A stretch of DNA of 13,152 nt from Pseudomonadota bacterium (GTDB lineage: Bacteria; Pseudomonadota; Gammaproteobacteria; Arenicellales; UBA868): the NCBI GenBank assembly GCA_018661145.1, contig JABJIU010000101.1, forward strand, positions 1 to 13,152, in the 5' to 3' direction. Position 1 is the stretch's first letter. Each line of letters begins with the position of its first letter. A program made the position numbers and the translations under genes. Below are positions 1 to 6,515 of the stretch, piece after piece. Under the pieces are notes generated by a model that did not search any database, was not told the DNA's origin, and saw nothing but the letters and a program-made list of their open reading frames with translations.

Positions 1-903
1 CAGCATCTAGAGGAATTTGTCCGCAGTATGGACGCAGCCCCGCTCGCCCCGCTTGTGCACAAGGCGAATGAGCAGCACTACGAGGTGCCCACGGATTTCT
101 TTCAGCAGGTGCTGGGCGCCCACCTGAAATACAGTTCAGCCTACTGGAGGGGAGTCGATTCGCTCGACGCGGCCGAGGCGCAGGCGCTCGCCCTGAGTGG
201 CGCGCATGCAGACCTGCATGATGGCCAACAGATTCTGGAACTGGGCTGCGGCTGGGGTTCACTGACCTTGTGGATGGCAAGAACCTATCCGAAGGCGCAC
301 ATTACCGCCGTTTCCAACTCCCATTCCCAGCGGTTATTTATTGAGCGGCAGGCGGTTGAAGCGGGTCTTTATAACCTGCAGATCATCACCGCAGATATCA
401 ACCAGTTCTCGATAGACCAGCGTTTTGACCGTGTTGTGTCGGTCGAGATGTTCGAGCATCTGCGTAACTACGCCAGTATCTTTGACCGGGTTGCAAAGTG
501 GCTGAAACCCGACGGCCGGTTTTTCATGCATATTTTTTGCCACCACAGCACGCCGTATCTTTTCGAGGATCGGGACAACACAGACTGGATGAGCCGCTAT
601 TTTTTTTCCGGAGGCATGATGCCGAGTATAGATCTTCCCTTGCGTTTCTCCCGCTCCCTGCAATGCACTGAACGCTGGAACTGGAGCGGGGTGGAATACC
701 AGAAAACCGCAGAAGCCTGGCTTGAAAACCTCGATCGTAAAAAGCCGCAGGTCCTAGAGATTTTCGAAAAGACCTATGGGTCAGGTCAGGCGCAGATCTG
801 GGTTAACCGATGGCGCGTTTTCTTCATGGCTTGTGCGGAGCTGTTCGGTACGCGCAACGGGCAGGAATGGCAGGTATGCCATTATCTGTTTGACCGCAGG
901 TGA
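1..903 (+). CDS. SAM-dependent methyltransferase, CFA synthase / coclaurine N-methyltransferase-like (5' partial)
   Basis: Class I S-adenosylmethionine methyltransferase of the cyclopropane-fatty-acid-synthase superfamily. The frame is open from base 1 through the first ATG at 28, and relatives carry an extra N-terminal segment, so the true start very likely lies upstream of the window. Counting from the ATG at 28, an ANEQHYEVP segment (about 13-21) leads to an LKYSSAYW stretch (33-40), then SAM motif I ELGCGWGS (71-78), and later VSVEMFEHLRNY, FCHHSTPY, YFFSGGMMPS and an ELFGTRNGQEW C-terminus. This order of motifs is typical of the clade that includes plant coclaurine N-methyltransferases and their bacterial homologues. 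The acceptor is unknown; a lipid or fatty-acyl chain is plausible from its neighbours, a lipocalin (4-base overlap) and a photolyase. The superfamily assignment is firm, the substrate is not. Confidence 0.88.
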   Translation, partial: QHLEEFVRSMDAAPLAPLVHKANEQHYEVPTDFFQQVLGAHLKYSSAYWRGVDSLDAAEAQALALSGAHADLHDGQQILELGCGWGSLTLWMARTYPKAHITAVSNSHSQRLFIERQAVEAGLYNLQIITADINQFSIDQRFDRVVSVEMFEHLRNYASIFDRVAKWLKPDGRFFMHIFCHHSTPYLFEDRDNTDWMSRYFFSGGMMPSIDLPLRFSRSLQCTERWNWSGVEYQKTAEAWLENLDRKKPQVLEIFEKTYGSGQAQIWVNRWRVFFMACAELFGTRNGQEWQVCHYLFDRR

Positions 904-1466
904 GGGGCAGTCGTGCGAGTTCCTGCCGTCAGCGTGCACAGCAGCGCTTGGGACCGATGCTGGCTCTTGCCGCCTTGCTCTGGCCAATCGGACTGATGGC
1001 GCTCGAACCCTTAAAGCCGGTCCCTTCCGTTGATCTCGAGCGTTTCATGGGCGCTTGGTATGTCATTGCATCCACGCCCACCTTTATCGACCGGGAGAGT
1101 GTTAACGCCATCGAGCACTATGAGCTCGAAGAAGACGGTACCGTCAGCACTACCTTTACCTTTCGCAAAGGCAGCGCCGATGGCCCAGAGCGCACTTACC
1201 GGCCGAAGGGCTTCATACGGCCGGACGGTTCCAACGCGGTCTGGGGAATGCAGTTTATCTGGCCGATCAAGGCGGACTATCAGATCGTGTATCTGGATGA
1301 GGACTACAGTCGCGTCATTATCGCTCGGGAAAAGCGTGATTTGGTCTGGCTGATGGCAAGAGAGCCGAACATTCCTGATGCGGAGTATGAAGCCCTGGTC
1401 ACCCGCATTGTTGCGATGGGTTATGACGCGACAGCGCTGCGCCTTACCCCACAGTACTGGGACTGA
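900..1466 (+). CDS. Lipocalin family protein, secreted (Blc-like)
   Basis: Small beta-barrel lipid/hydrophobe binder of the bacterial lipocalin (Blc) family. GTG at 900 is chosen because it overlaps the preceding stop by 4 bases (GTGA), implying translational coupling, and because it gives a signal peptide with a basic n-region (several Arg in residues 2-16) and a hydrophobic core (about 20-33), cleaved near Ala34. The inner ATG at 957 would remove the basic region. The lipocalin GxW signature is GAWY at 51-54, with a YQIVYLDEDYSRVII strand and a VWLMARE strand near the C-terminus as in Blc. Total length is 188 residues, about 154 mature. Unlike E. coli Blc there is no lipobox cysteine at the cleavage site, so it is probably soluble in the periplasm. 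The ligand is unknown; oxidised lipids would fit the context. Confidence 0.85.
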   Translation: MRGSRASSCRQRAQQRLGPMLALAALLWPIGLMALEPLKPVPSVDLERFMGAWYVIASTPTFIDRESVNAIEHYELEEDGTVSTTFTFRKGSADGPERTYRPKGFIRPDGSNAVWGMQFIWPIKADYQIVYLDEDYSRVIIAREKRDLVWLMAREPNIPDAEYEALVTRIVAMGYDATALRLTPQYWD

Positions 1467-1530
1467 TCATTTAAAAGTCAGTGCAGCATGGCTGCACAGT
1501 TTCAAATCCTGTTTGAATCCGCATCCGCCC

Positions 1531-3054
1531 ATGAAAAATCAGGCGCAGCCTCAGCCCCGTGGCCTCTTTCTAATTCTACCGGGCCAGTGTTTCCCGACGC
1601 GGTTTATCAAACCCTGGCTTCACTGTGACTTTCTGCTCTCGGAGTGGGCGCCGAATCTCCTGGAGGACCAGCATCATCAACTGAAACTGGTCATGATGAT
1701 CCGGTCGCTGCGTTCGTATGCGGAGGAGTTGCGCAACGCGGGTGCCAAGGTGATCTACCACCCCCTCGACGACGAGCGCTCCGGAGATTTTCCCAGTCAA
1801 CTTGAGCAGGCGCGCTCCAGAGGCTCTTTTTCCGACCTGGTGCACTTTGAGATCGAGGACGTATTCTGTGCTAACGCGATCGCTGATATAGCAAAGACCT
1901 TAGGTCTCAACCGGAAGGCACTCCCTAGCCCAATGTTTCTGTGCAGTCGCGAGGTGTTCGCTGACTACCTTGAACATGAGCCCCGTCCGCGTATGGCAAG
2001 TTTTTATCGACGACAAAGAAAGGATCTCGGTCTGCTGCTGACGGCCGACGAAAAGCCTCTCGGCGGCAAGTGGAGTTTGGATGCAGAGAACAGAAAATCC
2101 TTACCTAAAACGCTCACGCCGCCTGCGCCCGGTTTTTCACGACCAGGAAAAAAGACCCGTGAGGTGATGGCGCTCGTGAAGTCGCGTTTTGCAGCAGCGC
2201 CGGGCGACGCAGAACTTTTCTGCTATCCCGCGACCCGTCGGCAGGCAGAGCGGTGGCTCACGCTTTTTATCGGCGAGAGGCTTGCCTCATTCGGAGACTA
2301 TGAAGATGCCCTGACCACTCGCTCTGAGGTGGTCTACCACTCGTTGATTTCGCCGTTGTTGAATGTCGGTCTGCTGACGCCGGCAGATGTGATTCATAGG
2401 GTGATGCGGGCCCACGAGCGCAGTCCGGTTCCCCTGAACTCACTGGAGGGATTTGTCCGGCAGGTAATTGGATGGCGTGAGTTCATCCGTGGGATCTACC
2501 ATCATTTCGGACGAGAGCAATCCTCCGCTAACTTTTTCGGCCACCGTTCAGAACTGACCGGTCACTGGTACCAGGGTAGTACCGGCATCGCGCCGCTGGA
2601 TCATGTGATTCGGAAGACGCAGCGATGGGGATGGGCACACCATATTGAGCGCCTGATGGTTGTAGCTAACCTGATGAATCTCTGCCGGATCCATCCCCAG
2701 TCCGCGTATCGTTGGTTCATGGAGATGTACATCGATTCCGCACACTGGGTGATGGGTCCGAACGTGTTCGGGATGGGGTTGTTCAGTGATGGCGGGATCT
2801 TCGCTACGAAGCCTTATATCTGCGGTTCAAGCTACCTGCTCAAGATGGGGGACTTCGGCCGGGGCGACTGGTGCGATACGGTCGATGGTTTGTACTGGCG
2901 ATTTGTTCAGGATCACGCCGATGTATTGGCGCGCAATCACCGAACCGCGATGATGCCCCGTAATCTGACCCGCCTTTGCAGCGCCCGCCGCGAGAAGATC
3001 TTCCCCGCGGCCGAGGCCTTTCTCGCGGAGAAGACCCGCGCGCCGGTGTCCTGA
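1531..3054 (+). CDS. Cryptochrome/photolyase family protein (FeS-BCP type, COG3046-like) lacking most cluster cysteines
   Basis: Flavoprotein related to bacterial (6-4) photolyases/cryptochromes (PhrB, CryB). These bind FAD in a C-terminal helical domain and usually an antenna chromophore in an N-terminal Rossmann domain. ATG at 1531 is chosen over upstream in-frame codons because the conserved LFLILPGQC strand follows at residues 12-20 and the 507-residue product matches the family length. Family segments seen: FGDYEDAL (254-261), YHSLISPLLN (269-278), PLNSLEGFVRQVIGWREF (301-318), WAHHIERLMV (368-377), DGGIFATKPY (420-429) and GLYWRF (453-458). The usual cluster ligands (PhrB Cys350, Cys438, Cys441, Cys454) look mostly absent: there is no Cys between 231 and 385, and the C-x2-C site reads GDFGRGDW. 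Cys448 lies near, but one residue off, the fourth position. There is no obvious Shine-Dalgarno. It lies 64 bases after the lipocalin, probably in the same operon. Confidence 0.85.
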   Translation: MKNQAQPQPRGLFLILPGQCFPTRFIKPWLHCDFLLSEWAPNLLEDQHHQLKLVMMIRSLRSYAEELRNAGAKVIYHPLDDERSGDFPSQLEQARSRGSFSDLVHFEIEDVFCANAIADIAKTLGLNRKALPSPMFLCSREVFADYLEHEPRPRMASFYRRQRKDLGLLLTADEKPLGGKWSLDAENRKSLPKTLTPPAPGFSRPGKKTREVMALVKSRFAAAPGDAELFCYPATRRQAERWLTLFIGERLASFGDYEDALTTRSEVVYHSLISPLLNVGLLTPADVIHRVMRAHERSPVPLNSLEGFVRQVIGWREFIRGIYHHFGREQSSANFFGHRSELTGHWYQGSTGIAPLDHVIRKTQRWGWAHHIERLMVVANLMNLCRIHPQSAYRWFMEMYIDSAHWVMGPNVFGMGLFSDGGIFATKPYICGSSYLLKMGDFGRGDWCDTVDGLYWRFVQDHADVLARNHRTAMMPRNLTRLCSARREKIFPAAEAFLAEKTRAPVS

Positions 3055-3086
3055 GCCGGGATGGCGCGGCTTCACGCGGTCCTCAC

Positions 3087-3124
3087 ATTTACGCGACGGA
3101 CCGATCACGCTCTCGCGCGTAAAT
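3087..3124. repeat. 9-base inverted repeat, 20-base spacer
   Basis: ATTTACGCG at 3087-3095 is the exact reverse complement of CGCGTAAAT at 3116-3124. The spacer is too long for a strong terminator and no T-run follows. It could be a two-site operator or a weak hairpin at the end of the photolyase transcript; nothing in the sequence decides between these. Confidence 0.4.
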
Positions 3125-3161
3125 TGCGAGGTTGATAATGACCCGAACTTGAACACTCGAC

Positions 3162-3287
3162 ATGGATATTCTTATATTTGCGATAGGAGCCGTATGCACA
3201 GGTATTTTTCTTTATACCTTTCTCACCGTGGATTCGTATTCGACGCGGCCGGCACGCGTTTTGACCCATATTGATCGCGACAGATAA
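3162..3287 (+). CDS. Putative small single-pass membrane protein (41 aa)
   Basis: ATG at 3162 opens a 41-codon frame ending at TAA 3285-3287. The first 22 or so residues (MDILIFAIGAVCTGIFLYTF and onward) are almost wholly hydrophobic and could form one transmembrane helix. They are followed by a basic tail with Arg at 29, 32, 39 and 41, which would be cytoplasmic by the positive-inside rule. No good Shine-Dalgarno is seen, and an in-frame stop lies just upstream at 3150-3152. I recognise no family. It may be a real small protein or chance; the hydrophobic helix plus charged tail is the only argument for it. Confidence 0.3.
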   Translation: MDILIFAIGAVCTGIFLYTFLTVDSYSTRPARVLTHIDRDR

Positions 3288-3288
3288 G
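3261..3288 (+). promoter_or_regulatory. Weak sigma-70-like promoter candidate upstream of dsbC
   Basis: TTGACC at 3261-3266 (5 of 6 to TTGACA) and GATAAG at 3283-3288 (4 of 6 to TATAAT) are 16 bases apart, about 100 bases before the dsbC start. It overlaps the end of the putative small peptide. Read by eye only. Confidence 0.25.
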
Positions 3289-3387
3289 CCTGAACCGCGC
3301 TTACAGGCCATAGTCGGTCGTCAGGGTCATCGGTCGATCGAGTAGACTATCGCTATCGTTTTAATCAACCCTCAAGAGCGCCGTCTC

Positions 3388-4113
3388 ATGACCCCTCGTG
3401 CCTTTCTCTTCATCGCGCTTTCGTTTTTTGCCGGCGTTACGCTCGCACAGAGTGTCCCGCAAATGGTGCAGGACAGAGCAGCTGAACTCATCCCCGACCG
3501 GCTGCCGGACTCCGTCGTGGCAACCCCCGTGGCGGGCTTATATGAAGTCACTTTCGGGACCCAGGTCGTCTACCTTTTTGAAGATGGTCAGCATCTATTG
3601 AGCGGTGACCTGATTGATCTCGACCGGGGTACGAATCTGACCGAAGACGCGAGAAAAGTAGGTCGCAAGGCGGTAATCAACGGTTTGGACGAAGCCGGTA
3701 TGGTGGTTTTCTCTCCATCCGAAACCATTAGTTCCATAACGGTGTTTACCGATACAGAGTGTGGATACTGTGTGCGCCTGCACAACGAAATAGATCAGTT
3801 GCTTGCTGCCGGGGTTGAGGTGCGATATCTCGGCTATCCCCGCGCGGGCGTGCAGTCCCCATCTTTTGATACGCTGGTCTCGGTGTGGTGCTCGGATGAC
3901 CCTCAGCAGGCAATGACCGATGCAAAATCGGGAAGAACTGTAGAACCACGCAGTTGTAAAACCGATATCGCAAGACACATGGAAGCAGCAGAGGGTGTAG
4001 GGGTTCGCGGCACACCGACTATTGTGTTGCAGGATGGCAAAACCATTCCCGGTTACGTGCCCGCCGGGGAATTGATTCCTATGGCCCACGCGGCAGCTTC
4101 TGCCATTAACTGA
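3388..4113 (+). CDS. dsbC: Thiol:disulfide interchange protein DsbC
   Basis: Periplasmic disulfide isomerase that reshuffles wrong disulfides in secreted proteins. In E. coli it works as a V-shaped dimer kept reduced by DsbD. A signal peptide covers residues 1-20 (Arg4, hydrophobic core, TLA cleavage before Gln21). An N-terminal dimerisation domain spans roughly 21-90, followed by a thioredoxin-fold catalytic domain with active site CGYC (Cys125, Cys128) and the cis-Pro loop GTPT (Pro210). A second cysteine pair, Cys168 and Cys190, matches the structural disulfide of DsbC. Length 241 is normal for the family. ATG at 3388 is the start that gives the signal peptide. A TlpA-like gene starts 9 bases after its stop, so the two are likely cotranscribed. 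No dsbD is visible in the window. Confidence 0.93.
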   Translation: MTPRAFLFIALSFFAGVTLAQSVPQMVQDRAAELIPDRLPDSVVATPVAGLYEVTFGTQVVYLFEDGQHLLSGDLIDLDRGTNLTEDARKVGRKAVINGLDEAGMVVFSPSETISSITVFTDTECGYCVRLHNEIDQLLAAGVEVRYLGYPRAGVQSPSFDTLVSVWCSDDPQQAMTDAKSGRTVEPRSCKTDIARHMEAAEGVGVRGTPTIVLQDGKTIPGYVPAGELIPMAHAAASAIN

Positions 4114-4122
4114 TCCGTTGGC

Positions 4123-4680
4123 ATGAAGAACCGCACAGTGTTGCGCCGTGCGGCGATCGTCTTGCTGGTCCTGGTGTTTCCGGCAGGGGCCTACGCGGCT
4201 GGAACGGGCGTGGCGGCGCTGTCGCCCGTGCCCCCGGAACATGCCTCGCCGCCCGCGCTCGTTCTTAACGACCTCAACGGCGATCAGCGATCACTCGCTG
4301 ATTTTTCCGGGAAAGTACTGCTGGTCAATTTCTGGGCAACCTGGTGCCCGCCGTGTGTTAAGGAGTTGCCTTCGATGCAGGCCGTTCGAAACCGCCTTGC
4401 GGGTGAGCCCTTTGAGGTGATCGCGGTTAACGTGGGTGAAGATTTCGACCAGGTGAAAAAATTTCTCAATCTTCTCGATGCGGGTTTGGACTACCCAGTA
4501 CTGCTGGATGAGAATTTGGTCACGACCAAAAACTGGAAAGTACGGGCGTTGCCCACGACTTATATCATCGATGCACAGGGTCGAGCCCGATATATCGCCA
4601 CTGGGGAGCGCGATTTTGACGCCCCTGAAGTGGTCTCCATGATCAGAGCACTCGCCAGGTCAGAGCCATCGGATGGCTAA
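4123..4680 (+). CDS. TlpA-family periplasmic thioredoxin-like protein
   Basis: Thiol-disulfide oxidoreductase of the TlpA/ResA/DsbE group. A signal peptide or N-terminal anchor covers residues 1-25 (basic n-region with Lys and Arg, hydrophobic core, possible AYA cleavage before Ala26). A Pro/Ala-rich linker runs to about residue 45. The thioredoxin fold then shows the active site WCPPC (Trp74, Cys75, Cys78) after LLVNFWAT, and the cis-Pro loop ALPTT (Pro144). The WCPPC motif is typical of reducing TlpA-type proteins. It starts 9 bases after dsbC and is followed by ccmG after 69 bases. The partner is unknown; candidates are apocytochrome c, copper-site proteins of cytochrome oxidase, or DsbC itself. 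Length is 185 residues. Confidence 0.87.
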   Translation: MKNRTVLRRAAIVLLVLVFPAGAYAAGTGVAALSPVPPEHASPPALVLNDLNGDQRSLADFSGKVLLVNFWATWCPPCVKELPSMQAVRNRLAGEPFEVIAVNVGEDFDQVKKFLNLLDAGLDYPVLLDENLVTTKNWKVRALPTTYIIDAQGRARYIATGERDFDAPEVVSMIRALARSEPSDG

Positions 4681-4749
4681 GGATTTGCCGGTGATCCGGG
4701 CTCAGACCCCTACGGGCATCGTGACGCAAAGGCCCGTTGGAGCCCTTGC

Positions 4750-5280
4750 GTGAAATCACTGCGTTTTCTGGCGCCGCTACTGATCTTTGCCGTGGTCGCT
4801 GTTTTCCTTGCGCTCGGGCTGAAGCTCGATCCGCGAGAGGTGCCTTCGCCGCTGATCGATAAGTCCGCGCCGGAGTTTGAACTGCCCCGACTACTTCAGA
4901 TGGAGGGGGTGGTCGGCACTGCCGAGATGCGCGGTGAGGTCTGGCTGTTGAATGTCTGGGCATCGTGGTGCAGCGCCTGTCGTGTGGAGCATCCGCTGCT
5001 GAACGATCTTGCCGGACGGCAGATCGTCAGGATCGTGGGACTCAATTACAAGGATGCTCCTGCCGATGCCCGGAGCTGGCTGCGCGAGTTTGGAAATCCC
5101 TACGACATAATCGCTGTAGATCGTGAGGGAGAAGTCGGCATCGATTGGGGCGTCTATGGTGTACCTGAGACCTTTGTCATCGACCGCGAAGGGGTGATCC
5201 GTTACAAACACATCGGTCCCGTAGATACCAAGGTACTGAGCGAGACCATTTTGCCCTTGATCTCGCAACTGACCGGTTAG
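4750..5280 (+). CDS. ccmG: Cytochrome c biogenesis thiol:disulfide oxidoreductase CcmG/DsbE
   Basis: Membrane-anchored periplasmic thioredoxin that reduces apocytochrome c CxxCH thiols before haem attachment in the Ccm (System I) pathway. GTG at 4750 is supported by a GGAG Shine-Dalgarno at 4739-4742, 7 bases upstream. A single N-terminal membrane anchor spans about residues 6-24. The CcmG-specific stretches GLNYKDAPADA (97-107) and WGVYGVPETFVID (133-145, cis-Pro139) are strongly conserved. The active site is WCSAC (Cys74, Cys77), where characterised CcmG proteins usually have a proline-containing motif such as WCPTC. Length 176 is normal. No ccmA-F or ccmH lies next to it, so the gene is separated from its usual operon and sits behind dsbC and a TlpA-like gene. 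Confidence 0.9.
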   Translation: MKSLRFLAPLLIFAVVAVFLALGLKLDPREVPSPLIDKSAPEFELPRLLQMEGVVGTAEMRGEVWLLNVWASWCSACRVEHPLLNDLAGRQIVRIVGLNYKDAPADARSWLREFGNPYDIIAVDREGEVGIDWGVYGVPETFVIDREGVIRYKHIGPVDTKVLSETILPLISQLTG

Positions 5281-5320
5281 GAAAACCCGCCAGACCTCGA
5301 ATCGATTGCGAGGATTCCTG

Positions 5321-5329
5321 TGTGATAAT
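5321..5329 (+). promoter_or_regulatory. Extended -10 promoter candidate before the flavin reductase gene
   Basis: TGTGATAAT fits the extended -10 pattern (TG, one base, then GATAAT, 5 of 6 to TATAAT). No good -35 hexamer is found at 16-18 bases. It lies 85 bases before the next start codon, in the only gap long enough to separate this gene from ccmG. Confidence 0.3.
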
Positions 5330-5414
5330 TTGGCCGATCATTTATGCCAGGTAACCCGATTTCTTTGGAACTATTCAATGGACGCGCGGGCCTGGACCGC
5401 TAACGGAGCAGAGC

Positions 5415-6029
5415 ATGTATATCGATTTTGGCGACATGACACCTCAGCAGGTGTACATCACCATGACCCAGACAGTGATTCCCCGGCCGATTGCCTGGGT
5501 GTTATCGGAGAATTCGGATAGTTCGCTCAATCTTGCGCCGTATTCCTATTTCAATGCGGTCTCGAGTGAGCCTGCGCTGGTGATGATTTCAGCCGGCGTC
5601 AAGCCGGACGGCGGGATCAAGGATACCCGCGACAATATTCGCGACCGGCGGGATTTCGTCATCCATATTACGAGCCTCGATCAACTGGATAACATGAATG
5701 CCTCCTCGGCAAGCCTTGATCCCGGTGTTTCGGAGGTCGATCAGCTGGGACTGGCGACGGTGCCGATTGAGGGATCCCGCCTGCCGCGTCTGGCGGATGC
5801 GCGGGTAGCTTTTGCCTGCAGCCTGTACGATATCCACTATATCGGGGAGGGACCCCAGTCACTCATTCTGGGCGAGGTTCACGGGGTTTTCATAGACGAT
5901 AGTGCTGTGGGGGAAGATGCCAAAGGCCGGCGCAAAATCCTGGCGGAAAAGATCAATCCAGTCGGAAGACTGGGTGCCAGTGAATACGTCAGTTTTGGTG
6001 AACTGCTGACCCGCCAGCGCCCCGACTGA
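5415..6029 (+). CDS. Flavin reductase-like domain protein (FMN-binding split barrel)
   Basis: Member of the DIM6/NTAB flavin reductase-like family (PF01613 type), which bind FMN in a split beta-barrel. Some reduce flavin with NAD(P)H for partner monooxygenases; many have no known partner. ATG at 5415 has a GGAG Shine-Dalgarno at 5405-5408, 6 bases upstream. Family features are IPRPIAWV (22-29), NLAPYSYFNAVSSEPALVMIS (about 39-59) forming the flavin-phosphate region, DTRDNI (70-75), and FVIHI. Length 204 is normal for the short single-domain type. No monooxygenase is adjacent; the Rieske oxygenase 3 kb downstream is separated by priA, so pairing is speculative. An extended -10 upstream suggests its own promoter. 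Confidence 0.85.
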   Translation: MYIDFGDMTPQQVYITMTQTVIPRPIAWVLSENSDSSLNLAPYSYFNAVSSEPALVMISAGVKPDGGIKDTRDNIRDRRDFVIHITSLDQLDNMNASSASLDPGVSEVDQLGLATVPIEGSRLPRLADARVAFACSLYDIHYIGEGPQSLILGEVHGVFIDDSAVGEDAKGRRKILAEKINPVGRLGASEYVSFGELLTRQRPD

Positions 6030-6093
6030 TCTTGCCCGGCTGGCAGGCGCACAACCCGCTGCGTCGAACTCGGTTCTCTCCCCCGCGGCCTTT

Positions 6094-6115
6094 TCAGCTT
6101 GCTGCGCAAGCTTGA
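6094..6115. repeat. Imperfect hairpin after the flavin reductase gene
   Basis: AGCTTGC (6096-6102) pairs with GCAAGCT (6106-6112) around a TGC loop, extended by two pairs past a bulged T. No T-run follows on the plus strand, so it is not a textbook intrinsic terminator, though its place 65 bases after a stop codon suggests an end-of-transcript role. Confidence 0.35.
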
Positions 6116-6398
6116 TTGCGACCGGGATCACCCTGGCTGTAAAAGTTTAAGAGACTAAGATCAATAACGAAGCTGCGCGTTGGAGTTGAGTACAAGAAGC
6201 GCGCGAAAGAGTGTTAGTCTGCGATCTCGGTCTTGGAAAAATTCTTGTGTTGGCGTTCAACTCATGAGGCTAAATACCTGATCATAAAGCGTAACGGGTG
6301 TCGTTAAGGATGATCGCGTACAGCGTTCTTTTGCACAAACCGACGTTTTGTGGTCTTGTAATTGCCGATCAGTAGGATTGCCCGTGACCTTTGGGCTT

Positions 6399-6427
6399 TT
6401 CACCGCTAAATGTCTGAAAAATATACT
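6399..6427 (+). promoter_or_regulatory. Sigma-70-like promoter candidate upstream of priA
   Basis: TTCACC (6399-6404) and TATACT (6422-6427, 5 of 6 to TATAAT) are separated by exactly 17 bases, giving a predicted transcript start near 6434 and a leader of about 200 bases before priA. The transcript would open with the 6437-6453 hairpin. This is the best-looking promoter in the intergenic region, judged by eye. Confidence 0.4.
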
Positions 6428-6436
6428 CTATTTAAC

Positions 6437-6453
6437 TGCCTAAAAAATAGGCA
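6437..6453 (+). repeat. Short hairpin with A5 loop in the putative priA leader
   Basis: TGCCTA (6437-6442) and TAGGCA (6448-6453) are exact inverted repeats around AAAAA. It starts within a few bases of the predicted transcript start and could stabilise the 5' end, or serve as a protein-binding dyad. Confidence 0.4.
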
Positions 6454-6515
6454 ATTGGGCTAAAAGGGCTTTTGCTAGTTGGTGAGACCCCATAGGGAGC
6501 TATTTGTACACAAAG

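Larger units (their letters stand above)
3055..3387. other. Intergenic region between photolyase and dsbC
   Basis: These 333 bases hold no long open frame with a recognisable product. Visible elements are a 9-base dyad repeat (3087-3124), a possible 41-codon membrane peptide (3162-3287) and a weak sigma-70-like promoter (3261-3288) placed to drive dsbC. No clear intrinsic terminator follows the photolyase gene. Confidence 0.6.

Noticed and set aside
1378..1530. N-terminal extension of the photolyase frame
   Set aside because: It overlaps the end of the lipocalin gene, has no family similarity, and the conserved N-terminal strand follows directly after ATG 1531.
3595..4242. 215-codon open frame on the minus strand opposite dsbC
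   Set aside because: It is fully antisense to a clearly identified dsbC and the start of the TlpA-like gene, shows no family motifs, and has the His/Arg/Ser-rich composition of a shadow frame.
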